Shown here one piece after another: positions 1-9,804 of a stretch of 64,000 nt of DNA. The notes under the pieces were generated by a model that was given only the letters and a program-made list of their open reading frames with translations, made no database searches and was not told where the DNA came from. Within the stretch, counting starts at the first letter, position 1. Each line of letters starts with the position of its first letter. The translations under genes and the position numbers were made by a program. The stretch is from NCBI RefSeq assembly GCF_017592825.1, contig NZ_JAGFMD010000001.1, forward strand, positions 124,001-188,000, in the 5' to 3' direction. Origin of the DNA: Roseivirga sp. E12 (GTDB taxonomy: Bacteria; Bacteroidota; Bacteroidia; Cytophagales; Cyclobacteriaceae).

Positions 1-514
1 GCATCCATATGCCATTTCGAGGCGATGGATGTACCAGACAAAAGTACTCTGGTAAATAAGATTCGAAGTTTCTCACTGTTTCTGTAAGTGTAGCTTCCGT
101 TCGCTTTCCCAAGTAATAATTCTGGGCATACTGCCCGATAAGGAGCGTGAGCTTAATGTTTTGTAAATGGCCGAAGATCTTGGTGTGCCATTCTGGGGCA
201 CATTCAGGACGTGGAGGAAGGTCGCCTGATTTTCCTTTTCCAGGGTAGCAAAAGCCCATGGGTACTATTCCGAAAAGCTCAGTGTCGTAGAATTGCTCAT
301 CAGTGACACCGAGCCACTTCCTTAAGTTTCTTCCAGATGCATCGTCCCAAGGGATACCCGAGGCGTGTACTTTAGTACCTGGCGCTTGCCCAATAACTAG
401 GATTCTAGAGTTTTCGCTAAGCGAAACCACTGGATTAGGTTCGTGCGGAAACTTCCCTTTACAAATTTGACATTCTTTGATGTCTCTGAGCAGTTCAGAA
501 AATGATTGAGCCAT
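1..514 (-). CDS. Uracil-DNA glycosylase superfamily protein, C-terminus cut by window edge
   Basis: Translating the minus strand from ATG at 514 gives 171 codons without a stop before the window edge. Residues 42-46 read GQAPG, matching motif A of Fe-S uracil-DNA glycosylases, and residues 162-167 read HPSPRN, matching motif B. Cysteines at 15, 18, 89 and 105 have the layout of the four [4Fe-4S] ligands of family 4/5 enzymes (CxxC at the N-terminus, then two more). The family removes uracil or related damaged bases from DNA, but members with this exact motif set are often annotated only as UDG family. The start lies 5 bases after the stop of the MFS gene, so it is the last seen gene of that operon. 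Base specificity is not known. Confidence 0.8.
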   Translation of the reverse strand, partial: MAQSFSELLRDIKECQICKGKFPHEPNPVVSLSENSRILVIGQAPGTKVHASGIPWDDASGRNLRKWLGVTDEQFYDTELFGIVPMGFCYPGKGKSGDLPPRPECAPEWHTKIFGHLQNIKLTLLIGQYAQNYYLGKRTEATLTETVRNFESYLPEYFCLVHPSPRNGIWM

Positions 515-519
515 ATGCT

Positions 520-1818
520 TTAGCCTTGCTGTTTCTTAAGTGTAAATAAACGAAACGAAAGCAGAAAGATTAAGAGTAAAAGCCCTGCTGCCGTATAGAA
601 GGTTACGTTGCCGACAATTCCAAAGAGCCAACCACCTAGTAAGAGCCCTAGAATACTGGCCAAGCTACCTACACTGTTGGCAACTCCTTGGACAGCACCT
701 TGTTGTTCGTCTCCCGCATATTTGGAGAGTAGAGATAGGAACGAAGGCCACATAAGGCCATTACCTAAGGCAAAGAAAGTAAGAGCCCCATAAGTGAAAA
801 CAATATTAGATGAACCGATTAATAGGAAGTTTGCGACTAGCAGAAGGCTTCCAATTGTGATAAGGAATTCATCTGACACTCTTTTTGATAATTGACTTAG
901 AATTGGACCTTGGACTAGAATCAGTAAGCCACTCATTATTGAAAAAAAGATTCCAAGATCAAAAGCAGACCAATCTAATGCTTTTAGAGCGTGCATTGGG
1001 AAGGATACATAGAAGAAACTAAAACCGAGAAAGGTTAGAAAGTAAATCAAGAGCATAAAGGGTATGTTCTTAATCTTTAAAACAGCTCTTAAGCCCTTTT
1101 CAGGACAGTCTTCTACTTCATAGCAATCCTTTTGTTCGGTAGCGAAGAGTTTCCGAAGCTTAAACTGACTCAAATCTGGCTTGACTAAATCAGTTTTGGA
1201 TTCTGGAAGTCTGAACCAAATGACGTAGAGTGCTACGATGGATATGAGCATTGCAGCACCTACAGGAATAGCCTCCTTAAACTCAGTTGCTCCGAGTAAA
1301 CCAGCGATGGAAGGTCCTAAAATGAAACCAAGACTCGATGACATGGCCATTTTACCGAAATTGGCCTTTCTGTTTTCATCTGTTGAAACATCAGAGAGAT
1401 AGGCATTGGCAACAGAGATGTTTCCCCCAGTAATGCCATCAAGAGCCCTTGCCGCGAAAAGAATGATCAAGGGGAGGGTAAGTGCAAAACTTCCAATTGA
1501 AGTGCCGTTTGCCTCAAATAAGACTGTCTTTGGTGCAAACAAGGCTACCATAAAGATGATCCAGGCGAGGAGAGTACCTGCCTGACTTATGAAGAGTATA
1601 CGCTTTCTGCCATACTTATCGGACCATCGTCCAAGTACTGGAGCACCAAAGAATTGAAAAGCAGGGTAGACCGAGCCCATTATACCGTAGATAAACTCAT
1701 TACCTCCGAAATCATTTACCAAGAAAACCAGAAAGGGCAGAACTATACTATAACCTAATGTCCCTATGAAATTGACGGCCAATACAGGGAATAGGGTGGG
1801 TTTACTGCTAACTGCCAT
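520..1818 (-). CDS. MFS transporter of the multidrug/tetracycline exporter type
   Basis: A 432-residue protein with about twelve hydrophobic segments. The cytoplasmic loop after segment 2 carries GRWSDKYGRKR (residues 63-73), the MFS motif A, and ARALDGITGGNISVANAY near 123-140 resembles motif C/TetA-type signatures of drug:proton antiporters. The central loop near residues 205-245 is charged and holds two cysteines (232, 238), which is unusual in this family. The ATG overlaps the stop of the upstream acetyltransferase by one base (TAATG), implying translational coupling. It probably exports a small toxic compound across the inner membrane; the substrate cannot be read from sequence. Confidence 0.9.
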   Translation of the reverse strand: MAVSSKPTLFPVLAVNFIGTLGYSIVLPFLVFLVNDFGGNEFIYGIMGSVYPAFQFFGAPVLGRWSDKYGRKRILFISQAGTLLAWIIFMVALFAPKTVLFEANGTSIGSFALTLPLIILFAARALDGITGGNISVANAYLSDVSTDENRKANFGKMAMSSSLGFILGPSIAGLLGATEFKEAIPVGAAMLISIVALYVIWFRLPESKTDLVKPDLSQFKLRKLFATEQKDCYEVEDCPEKGLRAVLKIKNIPFMLLIYFLTFLGFSFFYVSFPMHALKALDWSAFDLGIFFSIMSGLLILVQGPILSQLSKRVSDEFLITIGSLLLVANFLLIGSSNIVFTYGALTFFALGNGLMWPSFLSLLSKYAGDEQQGAVQGVANSVGSLASILGLLLGGWLFGIVGNVTFYTAAGLLLLIFLLSFRLFTLKKQQG

Positions 1819-2372
1819 TACAATAGGTGTTCAATTGAGGTGATTGGTTTAATTTCCAAAGGCTCAGCGCTGTTATCACCCAAATCCAAATCCCACCAGC
1901 TGGTATTATGCCATTTTCCAAGTTTAAAGCCTATGCCTTTCATTTCACCTATATGTTTGAAGCCAAGACTCTTATGAAATTCAACGCTGGGGTCATTAGG
2001 GAGTGTAATTACAGCCAGAGCCTTTCTGAAGCCCATTTCCTTAAGTAAATCTAACAGTTTAGTGTAGAGTAGGCGTGCTATTCCTCGCCTTTTGAAGTCG
2101 GGATGTACGTAGACCGTCACTTCCTGATTCCATTGATAGGCCTGTCTTGATCTATGACTTGTGCCATAGGCATAACCTACAATTTGATCATTAACCTCGG
2201 CTACCAGCCAAGGTGATTTTTCAGAATAAATCTTGATTCGTTCAGTAAAAGTCGAAACGGTCGGTACTTCTGTTTCAAAAGAAGTAGCGGTTTCCAAAAC
2301 GATGGATGCATAAATTTTCAACAGGTCCTGTGCGTCTGATGAGTGCACGAATCGAATGTTGATTGAAGACAT
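1818..2372 (-). CDS. GNAT N-acetyltransferase, phosphinothricin/methionine-sulfoximine type
   Basis: 184 residues, close to the length of Pat/MddA-like enzymes. The acetyl-CoA binding motif lies at about 85-102 (VTVYVHPDFKRRGIARLL, with R/Q-x-x-G-x-A pattern RRGIA), and the N-terminal IRFVHSSDAQDLLKIYASIV and the C-terminal FHKSLGFKHIGEMKGIGFK segment are typical of this subfamily. These enzymes acetylate the amino group of glutamine-like toxic analogues such as phosphinothricin or methionine sulfoximine. It is coupled by a 1-base overlap to an exporter, so acetylation plus efflux of a toxic small molecule is a reasonable inference, not shown. Confidence 0.85.
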   Translation of the reverse strand: MSSINIRFVHSSDAQDLLKIYASIVLETATSFETEVPTVSTFTERIKIYSEKSPWLVAEVNDQIVGYAYGTSHRSRQAYQWNQEVTVYVHPDFKRRGIARLLYTKLLDLLKEMGFRKALAVITLPNDPSVEFHKSLGFKHIGEMKGIGFKLGKWHNTSWWDLDLGDNSAEPLEIKPITSIEHLL

Positions 2373-2393
2373 GAACCAATTTAAATAATTTCG

Positions 2394-3101
2394 TCAAATG
2401 GAGGCATTACTTTTATAGAATGGATTGATATACTTTTTGACTTTGAAGTAGAGACCTATTGTAAACAGTTCATTAATGATAAAGAGGGTGGCTATGCCTA
2501 TAATGGCTTCATCAAGGATTCCTTTTTGTACCATTAAGTACTCTAGAAGTACGAATGGTGGGCCAAAAAGAATATAGGGTAAGAATAGAAAGTACAAGAG
2601 GAACCAAAGTATCCTCCGTTTATTCTTTATTGCCTTAAAGGCGGTGATTAGGGGAGGGATGCAGATCGCAAAAAGAATTATGGTTACAATGATTTGCGTG
2701 TTGATGCCACCTTCGAATAACCTAGAAGTAGCGTAGAGCTCATCGTTAAAACCAAGTATAGGGCCCGACATGCGCTGAGCAGGCATTTGTGCAAAGATCA
2801 GAGCAAAACCAAGATGATTATGAAAGGTAGATGATCTCTTTTTTAGGAAATATGCCCCTACATACATCATAATGAATGAAAAAACAGGGCCTGCATATGT
2901 AGCTATGTAAGACTTGGGAGTTCCATCACAGGTTGTCACGAATGAATTGAAAGTTTTGTAGCCCCAATCTCCACATACAAGGAAGCCTACAAAGTGATGA
3001 ACTAACTCGTGAAGAGAGGCATATAGCATTGTGATACAGTATAATGCTAGGCAATATTTCCAATTAAGTTTGAGGTTGACCATGGTTAGACGTTTGGTCA
3101 T
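2394..3101 (-). CDS. Polytopic membrane protein with HExxH motif (M50-like)
   Basis: About 235 residues with five or six hydrophobic segments. Residues 31-35 read HELVH within a hydrophobic helix, the zinc-binding HExxH arrangement of intramembrane metalloproteases; a second-half NxxPxxD or LDG motif of site-2 proteases is not evident, although GFNDE occurs further on. I chose ATG 3101 over an upstream TTG at 3134 because it gives a compact positively charged N-terminus; ATG 3083 is also possible. It lies 21 bases upstream of the acetyltransferase and may lead that operon. Function unknown; a peptidase role is only suggested by the motif. Confidence 0.6.
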   Translation of the reverse strand: MTKRLTMVNLKLNWKYCLALYCITMLYASLHELVHHFVGFLVCGDWGYKTFNSFVTTCDGTPKSYIATYAGPVFSFIMMYVGAYFLKKRSSTFHNHLGFALIFAQMPAQRMSGPILGFNDELYATSRLFEGGINTQIIVTIILFAICIPPLITAFKAIKNKRRILWFLLYFLFLPYILFGPPFVLLEYLMVQKGILDEAIIGIATLFIINELFTIGLYFKVKKYINPFYKSNASI

Positions 3102-3167
3102 TTGAGAACATAAATGATAAAAATGTTGCAGCAAGATAATTTCGCAATGTCATCAGAAGAATAATCA

Positions 3168-3175
3168 TATCTTCG
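3168..3175 (+). promoter_or_regulatory. Candidate Bacteroidota -7 element for the TRIC-type channel gene
   Basis: TATCTTCG, one mismatch from the Bacteroidota -7 consensus TAnnTTTG, about 20 bases ahead of the ATG at 3194. A TTTC sits 24 bases upstream, slightly far for a -33 box. Weak evidence on its own. Confidence 0.3.
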
Positions 3176-3193
3176 CACAAAAATTAGGAGGTC

Positions 3194-3805
3194 ATGGAAG
3201 CGAGCGAATTGATTTATATCGTTGATTTGGCAGGAACATGTGTTTTTGCCATTAGTGGTTGGCTTTTGGCTTCTAAAAAGCAGTTGGATTTTTTTGGTGC
3301 TTCAGTGATAGCTTTTGTTACAGCGATAGGTGGAGGAACTATTAGAGATCTACTTATTGGTAGTCAGCCTGTTGGCTGGTTACAAGATACGAACTACCTC
3401 TTGGTCATAGGGCTGGGAATTTTGGCAGGAATGTTCTTTAAAAGAGTCTTTGAAAGGTTAAGGAAGACCATGTTTCTTTTTGACTCAATCGGTATTGGGC
3501 TGTTTACCATTTTGGGTATACAGAAGACCTTGGCGCTCGGTCTGTCTCCACTGGTGGCTTTGATTATGGGTACTATTTCTGCTGTTTTCGGAGGAGTACT
3601 TAGGGATACTTTTGTTAATGAAATCCCCTTGATCTTTCGAAGGGAGATTTACGCAACGGTATGTCTTGTTGGAGGAGGCTTGTATCTTCTATTAGGACAG
3701 ACAAGCCTTGCCCCAAACATTCAAATGATTATCACCATCCTATTCATTATCGCGATCAGGATTCTTGTGGTGGTCAGGAATTGGTCATTGCCCTCTATTA
3801 AATAA
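3194..3805 (+). CDS. Trimeric intracellular cation (TRIC) channel family protein, YadS/UPF0126 type
   Basis: 203 residues with seven hydrophobic segments arranged as two similar halves. The signature GGGTIRDLLIG near residues 50-60 is repeated as GGVLRDTFVNEIP near residues 133-145, as in bacterial TRIC channels, which form homotrimeric K+-permeable pores in the inner membrane. Length fits the family. The ATG is preceded by a perfect AGGAGG at 3186-3191, only two bases from the start, unusual because Bacteroidota genes rarely depend on Shine-Dalgarno pairing. It ends 4 bases from the convergent acyl-CoA ligase gene. Confidence 0.9.
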   Translation: MEASELIYIVDLAGTCVFAISGWLLASKKQLDFFGASVIAFVTAIGGGTIRDLLIGSQPVGWLQDTNYLLVIGLGILAGMFFKRVFERLRKTMFLFDSIGIGLFTILGIQKTLALGLSPLVALIMGTISAVFGGVLRDTFVNEIPLIFRREIYATVCLVGGGLYLLLGQTSLAPNIQMIITILFIIAIRILVVVRNWSLPSIK

Positions 3806-3809
3806 CAGG

Positions 3810-5453
3810 CTATTCATAAACCACCTTATCAGCTGACTCAAACCATTTCCCATACATTTCCATATGGATGGCCTCGACTCGATTACGTTTCACTTTTAGC
3901 GTAGGGGTTAGGAGGCCATTGTCCACAGACCATTCCTCTTTCATTATGATTGCTTTAGCTATTTTTTCAAACTTCTCGAGCTTAGGATTGAGTGAGTTGA
4001 TGCTGTTTTGCAATGACTCTTCCAGTTCGGCCTTGCTTTTGGGCCTGCCAAGTTCCGATACTACAATGAGCGCAATGGGCTGAGGTATTCCAGTCCCAAC
4101 CACACAGATCTGATCTATGTCTCCATTCTTTAATAGCTCCAATTCAATAGGTGCAGGACTGATGTATTTCCCTTTGTCAGTTTTGAACTGATCTTTCACA
4201 CGGCCAGTGATGGAAAGAAAACCATCATGGTCAAACTCCCCAATGTCGCCAGTCTTTAGAAAACCATCTTCAGAGAACATTTCAGCCGTTTTTTCGGGCT
4301 CTTTGTAATAGCCCTTCATCAAACAATCGTTCTTGATGAGTATTTCTCCTTCTTCTGAAAGTTTTGAAGTAACTCCAGGAAGCGGACGGCCTACCGTGCC
4401 GAATTTATTCGCACCCGGTAAATTGAAATGGGAGAGTATACAATCTTCCGTCATACCATAAGCCTGATTGATTTCTATACCCAGTTTGGCATACCACTCT
4501 TGTAAGCTTTTGGCAATAGGAGCTGCCCCTGAAAAGTTGGCTACTGACGCAGAAAGCCCCAATTTCTGTCTGATTTTCTTTTTGATAATACTTCCAATAA
4601 TTGGTAGGCCAGTCAATCGATCGAGCTTCTTTTGTGGCATCTTTTCAAGTAACTTTTCCTGAAATTTTTGCCAGATTCTCGGCACACCAAAAAAGGTCTC
4701 AGGCTGTACCAATGCCAGGTCTTCACCGAAAGTATCTAGAGATTCTGGGAAACTCACGGCTGCACCTCTATAAATAGCTGATAACTCTATTCCCGCTCTT
4801 TCGGCAATGTGGGTCATTGGCAGGTAGGAAAAATAGCGAGGCTGGCTTGGCATTTTTATAGCTTCAACAGCTGTGGTAATCAGGGTGTTAAAAGAGCCAA
4901 CTGTATGCATAACACCTTTAGGGTTTCCTGTGGTACCTGAGGTATACATAATGGTCATTAGCTCATCAGGATTCTGAGTAGTCAAACCTTCCAATGGTTC
5001 GTGCGAACCTACCAACTGATCCCAGCCATGTTGTTCATTGACTCCATACAGTTCCACTCCAATGATTGGGATATCAGGGATTCCGGCTCTCTGCTGACTG
5101 TAATCATCGAGTTTGCCCACAAAAATGGCCTTTGACTCACTATGAATAAGAATTTCTTTAATGGAGTCAGCACCAAGGGTTGGATATATTGGAATGGATA
5201 TGCATCCTGCCATCATTATGGCCAAGTCGGACATGATCCAGTGGGCACAGTTCTTAGAAAGGATCGCTACATGGCTACCCTCGGGAAGACCCATTCTCTC
5301 CAAAGCGGATGCAGTCTTACGGATTTCCTGATCAGCTTGCTCAAAAGTGTATTCCTTAAATACACGATTGATAGGTTGTCTTAAGAAGGTTTTCTGGGGC
5401 GTAGTATTTACCCAATGGGCAAAGGCCTCCAATGGAGTGTTGAATCTTTCCAT
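3810..5453 (-). CDS. AMP-forming long-chain acyl-CoA synthetase
   Basis: 547 residues. The P-loop-like A3 motif YTSGTTGNPKG lies at 170-180, AYGMTE (A5) near 333-338, and TGDIGEFDHDGFLSITGRVKDQFKTDKG (in part) carries the A7/A8 hinge motifs in the last third. This is the adenylate-forming fold that activates fatty acids with ATP and transfers them to CoA, at the inner face of the membrane. The domain order and length match long-chain fatty acid ligases of Bacteroidota. It is monocistronic between a convergent channel gene and an unrelated lipoprotein. Chain-length preference cannot be inferred. Confidence 0.92.
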   Translation of the reverse strand: MERFNTPLEAFAHWVNTTPQKTFLRQPINRVFKEYTFEQADQEIRKTASALERMGLPEGSHVAILSKNCAHWIMSDLAIMMAGCISIPIYPTLGADSIKEILIHSESKAIFVGKLDDYSQQRAGIPDIPIIGVELYGVNEQHGWDQLVGSHEPLEGLTTQNPDELMTIMYTSGTTGNPKGVMHTVGSFNTLITTAVEAIKMPSQPRYFSYLPMTHIAERAGIELSAIYRGAAVSFPESLDTFGEDLALVQPETFFGVPRIWQKFQEKLLEKMPQKKLDRLTGLPIIGSIIKKKIRQKLGLSASVANFSGAAPIAKSLQEWYAKLGIEINQAYGMTEDCILSHFNLPGANKFGTVGRPLPGVTSKLSEEGEILIKNDCLMKGYYKEPEKTAEMFSEDGFLKTGDIGEFDHDGFLSITGRVKDQFKTDKGKYISPAPIELELLKNGDIDQICVVGTGIPQPIALIVVSELGRPKSKAELEESLQNSINSLNPKLEKFEKIAKAIIMKEEWSVDNGLLTPTLKVKRNRVEAIHMEMYGKWFESADKVVYE

Positions 5454-5517
5454 AAGTGAGTTAGAATTTGGCTAACAGAAATATAGCGAAAAACTACGGA
5501 CACGGATAATGAAAGCC

Positions 5518-6531
5518 TCAGAAAACCCAGCCGATTCTAAAGTTGAAATCTAAGTTTGCCGAGAGCCGAGTGCTTGCCCTATTAGAATCATGCGCCACAT
5601 CGAACCATTCCCAATTGCCATCGCTAAATAGAAAGTTCGGGTTGGCACCAATTACTCTGGTTTCTCGATATCTTAAGCCAACACCAAAGAATGCATCAAT
5701 GACTAGTCTATCTGAGAGGTAATGCTCAACTCCAATTCTAGGAGTTAAAGAGAAAAACCGCTTCTCAACTGGCAGTAATTGGGTGATTTGATCATTTTGA
5801 AAATCATCATCATCAAAATTGGCCGGAATCAAAAAGTCATATTCCGCTTCATGGTCTTTTCTAAGGTACTGTAAACTCAGAGAGGTATAGATTCTAGACT
5901 TTTCTTGATTTCGTAAGTAGTACTTTGGATTGAGCTCTATTCTGAATCCACTGGCATTTCTAGAGTAATTGGTGTTGGCAGCTAGTAAATATCTCAGGTT
6001 GGTTTGGAGGGCAAACAGTTCTCCAAACAGCCGTTGGTAACCAATTTCGATTCCAGGATGATATATTCCGATAATTGCAGTGGGTGTAATCGATAATCGA
6101 TTTTTGAAGTTGAGACGCTCCTTTGGCATGGGATAGTAGGGGAGGTAACTGATTTCCGTATTGTCCATGTCGACATATACCCTTTTAGGGTAAGTGAATT
6201 TTTTACCACTGATCTCGTCCACCACCAAACCACCTAGGTATGGAGTAAATAGATTGAGGGCATATGTCCAGCTCTTTCTGGCCTGAATATCAAAGGTTCT
6301 TGAGCTTGAGTCATTAAAGAGGACCACATTGAATGGGTGTTTTTCTTTTTTAACGACAAATTCTAACTCTGTTTTAGGAAGGCTCCGTAGTGTATCACCC
6401 TCATATATAAGTTTGACAGATTCTGTAGACCGTACGGACACCACCTGATGTGGGCGATTCAATAAAGTGGCACAAGATGAGCAACCGAAGGCGACTGCAA
6501 TAAACAGTAAAAGTAGTTTTGGTCTTTTCAA
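5518..6531 (-). CDS. Lipoprotein with outer-membrane barrel-like C-terminus
   Basis: An N-terminal KRPKLLLLFIAVAFGCSSC is a lipoprotein signal with a cysteine after CSS. After it comes a roughly 90-residue beta-rich region (VSVRSTESVKLIYEGDTL) resembling PEGA-like domains, then repeated amphipathic strands ending in DFNFRIGWVF; a terminal aromatic Phe and alternating pattern are typical of outer-membrane beta-barrels. There is no ATG near the start: I chose TTG at 6531, which gives a clean signal peptide. A longer form from TTG 6561 would run through a 15-base palindrome. No specific function is recognised. Confidence 0.6.
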   Translation of the reverse strand: MKRPKLLLLFIAVAFGCSSCATLLNRPHQVVSVRSTESVKLIYEGDTLRSLPKTELEFVVKKEKHPFNVVLFNDSSSRTFDIQARKSWTYALNLFTPYLGGLVVDEISGKKFTYPKRVYVDMDNTEISYLPYYPMPKERLNFKNRLSITPTAIIGIYHPGIEIGYQRLFGELFALQTNLRYLLAANTNYSRNASGFRIELNPKYYLRNQEKSRIYTSLSLQYLRKDHEAEYDFLIPANFDDDDFQNDQITQLLPVEKRFFSLTPRIGVEHYLSDRLVIDAFFGVGLRYRETRVIGANPNFLFSDGNWEWFDVAHDSNRASTRLSANLDFNFRIGWVF

Positions 6532-6545
6532 ATCAAGAATGTTTA

Positions 6546-6560
6546 TGCAACACTGTTGCA
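6546..6560. promoter_or_regulatory. Perfect 7-1-7 palindrome, possible operator
   Basis: TGCAACA-C-TGTTGCA is a perfect dyad with a one-base centre. It lies just upstream of the chosen start of the lipoprotein/barrel gene, where a repressor could bind. No terminator-like T-run follows it. Confidence 0.35.
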
Positions 6561-6613
6561 ATTTATATTTATTAACTGATAATTCAAGATTTCAGTATAT
6601 AGCCAATGACTTT

Positions 6614-7186
6614 TTATTCTTGATGTGCTGCTTTGTAGAGGTTTATGGCTCTGGTATAATTCAGAGCACCCTGCTTGGTTTGATCATAGAGAAACCCATC
6701 AAGTTCAGGGTGATTCTCTTTTATATAGTTGACTATTTTTGATCGGTTGCTATCCCAAAGATCCCAATTAAAGAGAACAAATTCTCCGGTTTCAATGCTA
6801 TAGATTTTACCATCTTTGAAGCTAAAACGATCACGGTAAATAGTAGGTTCTTCGTTCAGGAATAGAATTCGAGGATCGGATTTAGATACTTCTACTATAA
6901 TATCATTGTCTGCCTCTTCTATTGCTATGACATCATACTTTGGTCTAAATACAGAATCCCATTGAAGTTTTATATAGAAACTGTCCTTTGAAGCGACATA
7001 CAGATAGTCGTTCTCCTTCATTCTGATGCTATCGTAAAAGTAGTTTGGTATAGCTTCTAACTCGAAGTTATTTAATGAGGAAAAGTATGCTTTGATCAAC
7101 TCCTTTTCCTCTGAATCTTGAACTTTTGAATTACAAGACAACAGCATCAAAGTGAAAAGGCTAAGTAGTAGAAATAATCTTTTCAT
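6614..7186 (-). CDS. Small lipoprotein, NTF2/SnoaL-like architecture possible
   Basis: 190 residues from ATG 7186: MKRLFLLLSLFTLMLLSCNS is a classic lipoprotein signal with lipobox LLSC. I rejected the upstream start at 7234 because it adds 16 residues ahead of the signal peptide. The mature part begins EEKELIKAYFSSLNNFELEAIPNYFYDSIRM, a helix plus strand pattern seen in SnoaL/NTF2-like proteins, but the match is only by eye. It lies between groEL and the barrel lipoprotein on the same strand, after the groEL terminator. Function unknown. Confidence 0.7.
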   Translation of the reverse strand: MKRLFLLLSLFTLMLLSCNSKVQDSEEKELIKAYFSSLNNFELEAIPNYFYDSIRMKENDYLYVASKDSFYIKLQWDSVFRPKYDVIAIEEADNDIIVEVSKSDPRILFLNEEPTIYRDRFSFKDGKIYSIETGEFVLFNWDLWDSNRSKIVNYIKENHPELDGFLYDQTKQGALNYTRAINLYKAAHQE

Positions 7187-7225
7187 AGGGGAGAGGATTA
7201 GGGTATTGAATGATTTGGTATAAAA

Positions 7226-7253
7226 AAAGCCCACCCATAATTGGGTGGGCTTT
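7226..7253 (-). terminator. Rho-independent terminator of groESL
   Basis: 12-bp stem AAAGCCCACCCA / TGGGTGGGCTTT with a 4-base loop, followed on the minus strand by a run of seven T. It begins 23 bases after the groEL stop. Confidence 0.9.
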
Positions 7254-7275
7254 ATAAATCTATTGTGAGATGTTA

Positions 7276-8925
<1,650 letters not shown>

Positions 8926-8944
8926 TTAGATTTTCAGTTTTAGA

Positions 8945-9229
8945 TTAAGAATTGATGATTGCGAACAGGTCAGACTCTTTCATGATCAGGTAGTCGTTAC
9001 CCTCTACAGAAAGCTCAGTGCCAGCATACTTACCGTACAATACAGTATCACCAACTTTCACCGTCATCGGCTCGTCTTTTTTACCGCTTCCAGCAGCTAC
9101 TATAGTTCCTCTTTGTGGTTTCTCTTTAGCAGTATCAGGGATAATGATACCTGAAGCAGTTTTTTCTTCTGCAGCAGCTGGTTCTACTAGAACTCTGTCC
9201 GCAAGTGGAGTAATGTTTACTTTAGACAT
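8945..9229 (-). CDS. groES: Co-chaperonin GroES, 10 kDa
   Basis: 94 residues from ATG 9229 ([17 protein letters not shown]), the standard GroES start; an upstream in-frame extension to 9262 is not needed. The mobile loop region [21 protein letters not shown] is intact, as is the roof segment, and [32 protein letters not shown] follows. It caps the GroEL ring. The 5' region carries a sigma-54-like promoter and several TGACA boxes rather than an obvious CIRCE element, so control may differ from the HrcA model. Confidence 0.98.
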   Translation of the reverse strand: MSKVNITPLADRVLVEPAAAEEKTASGIIIPDTAKEKPQRGTIVAAGSGKKDEPMTVKVGDTVLYGKYAGTELSVEGNDYLIMKESDLFAIINS

Positions 9230-9279
9230 TTTACTTATTGTTTTAAGGTTTTTGTGTTTCACAATACGGATCGGCCTAT

Positions 9280-9295
9280 TGCACTAAATGTGCCA
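9280..9295 (-). promoter_or_regulatory. Sigma-54-type -24/-12 promoter candidate for groESL
   Basis: The minus strand reads TGGCACATTTAGTGCA. It matches TGGCACG-N4-TTGCA with the -24 GG and -12 GC exactly 10 bases apart, the spacing required by RpoN. The predicted start is near 9270, leaving a leader of about 40 bases to the groES ATG. No good TTTG / TAnnTTTG promoter was found in the same gap. Inferred only; rpoN itself is outside the window. Confidence 0.5.
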
Positions 9296-9314
9296 ATTCG
9301 TTTTTAAGAACTTT

Positions 9315-9386
9315 TGTCAGTTTATCGGGCAATTCGTGTCAGTATGATCTGTCAGAATTACTGTCATTTTTTCTAAAAAACTGACA
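9315..9386. promoter_or_regulatory. Cluster of five TGACA/TGTCA boxes upstream of groES
   Basis: On the plus strand TGTCA begins at 9315, 9337, 9350 and 9362, and TGACA at 9382. The last two face each other across an A/T tract. They lie 20-107 bases upstream of the sigma-54-like promoter, where activator binding sites would be expected. The same pentamer forms a dyad ahead of miaB (13825-13837). Confidence 0.45.
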
Positions 9387-9400
9387 TAAGTCTAGGGCAT

Positions 9401-9423
9401 AAAAAAACCCCGACATGTCGGGG
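9401..9423 (-). terminator. Rho-independent terminator of the miaB-secG operon
   Basis: CCCCGACATGTCGGGG (9408-9423) forms a fully paired hairpin and the minus strand continues into seven T (plus-strand A-run 9401-9407). It follows the secG stop by 24 bases, separating that operon from groESL transcription. Confidence 0.85.
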
Positions 9424-9447
9424 CTCTCTTTTGAAGTTCTTTAAGGC

Positions 9448-9804
9448 TTATTGGCCTGTAGTATCTGGCGCTACTGGCTGAATGGCACTCGTTGTATCAG
9501 CTACTGCCGGTATTGTGCTGCCAGGCAATGATTGTTGTGCAGCGTCAATATTTGGGTTGGTCAACTGCTGTGTGCCATCATTAAGGGTTAGGCTGGACGC
9601 TAAACTGAAAACAATCAGCGCTACGATGAAAATCCATGTCGCCTTTTCTAACAAGTCAGTGGTTTTCTTAACACCAATGATCTGCTGTGCTCCGCCACCG
9701 CCAAACTGACTTGACAAACCACCACCTTTTGAATTTTGCATCAATACGATCAAAATTAACAAGATGGCTATGATGATCGCTAGTATGATAAATAACTTAA
9801 ACAT
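9448..9804 (-). CDS. secG: Preprotein translocase subunit SecG
   Basis: 118 residues. The N-terminal membrane helix [19 protein letters not shown] is followed by the SecG signature [34 protein letters not shown] and a second membrane helix ([17 protein letters not shown]), then a Pro/Thr-rich tail typical of Bacteroidota SecG. It is the auxiliary subunit of the SecYEG inner-membrane channel. Its ATG overlaps the end of the upstream TPR gene by 8 bases. Confidence 0.95.
   Translation of the reverse strand: MFKLFIILAIIIAILLILIVLMQNSKGGGLSSQFGGGGAQQIIGVKKTTDLLEKATWIFIVALIVFSLASSLTLNDGTQQLTNPNIDAAQQSLPGSTIPAVADTTSAIQPVAPDTTGQ

Noticed and set aside
9230-9300. CIRCE (HrcA) operator before groES
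   Set aside because: No TTAGCACTC-N9-GAGTGCTAA is present; only a partial dyad of TTGGCAC / GTGCAA within the sigma-54-like box.
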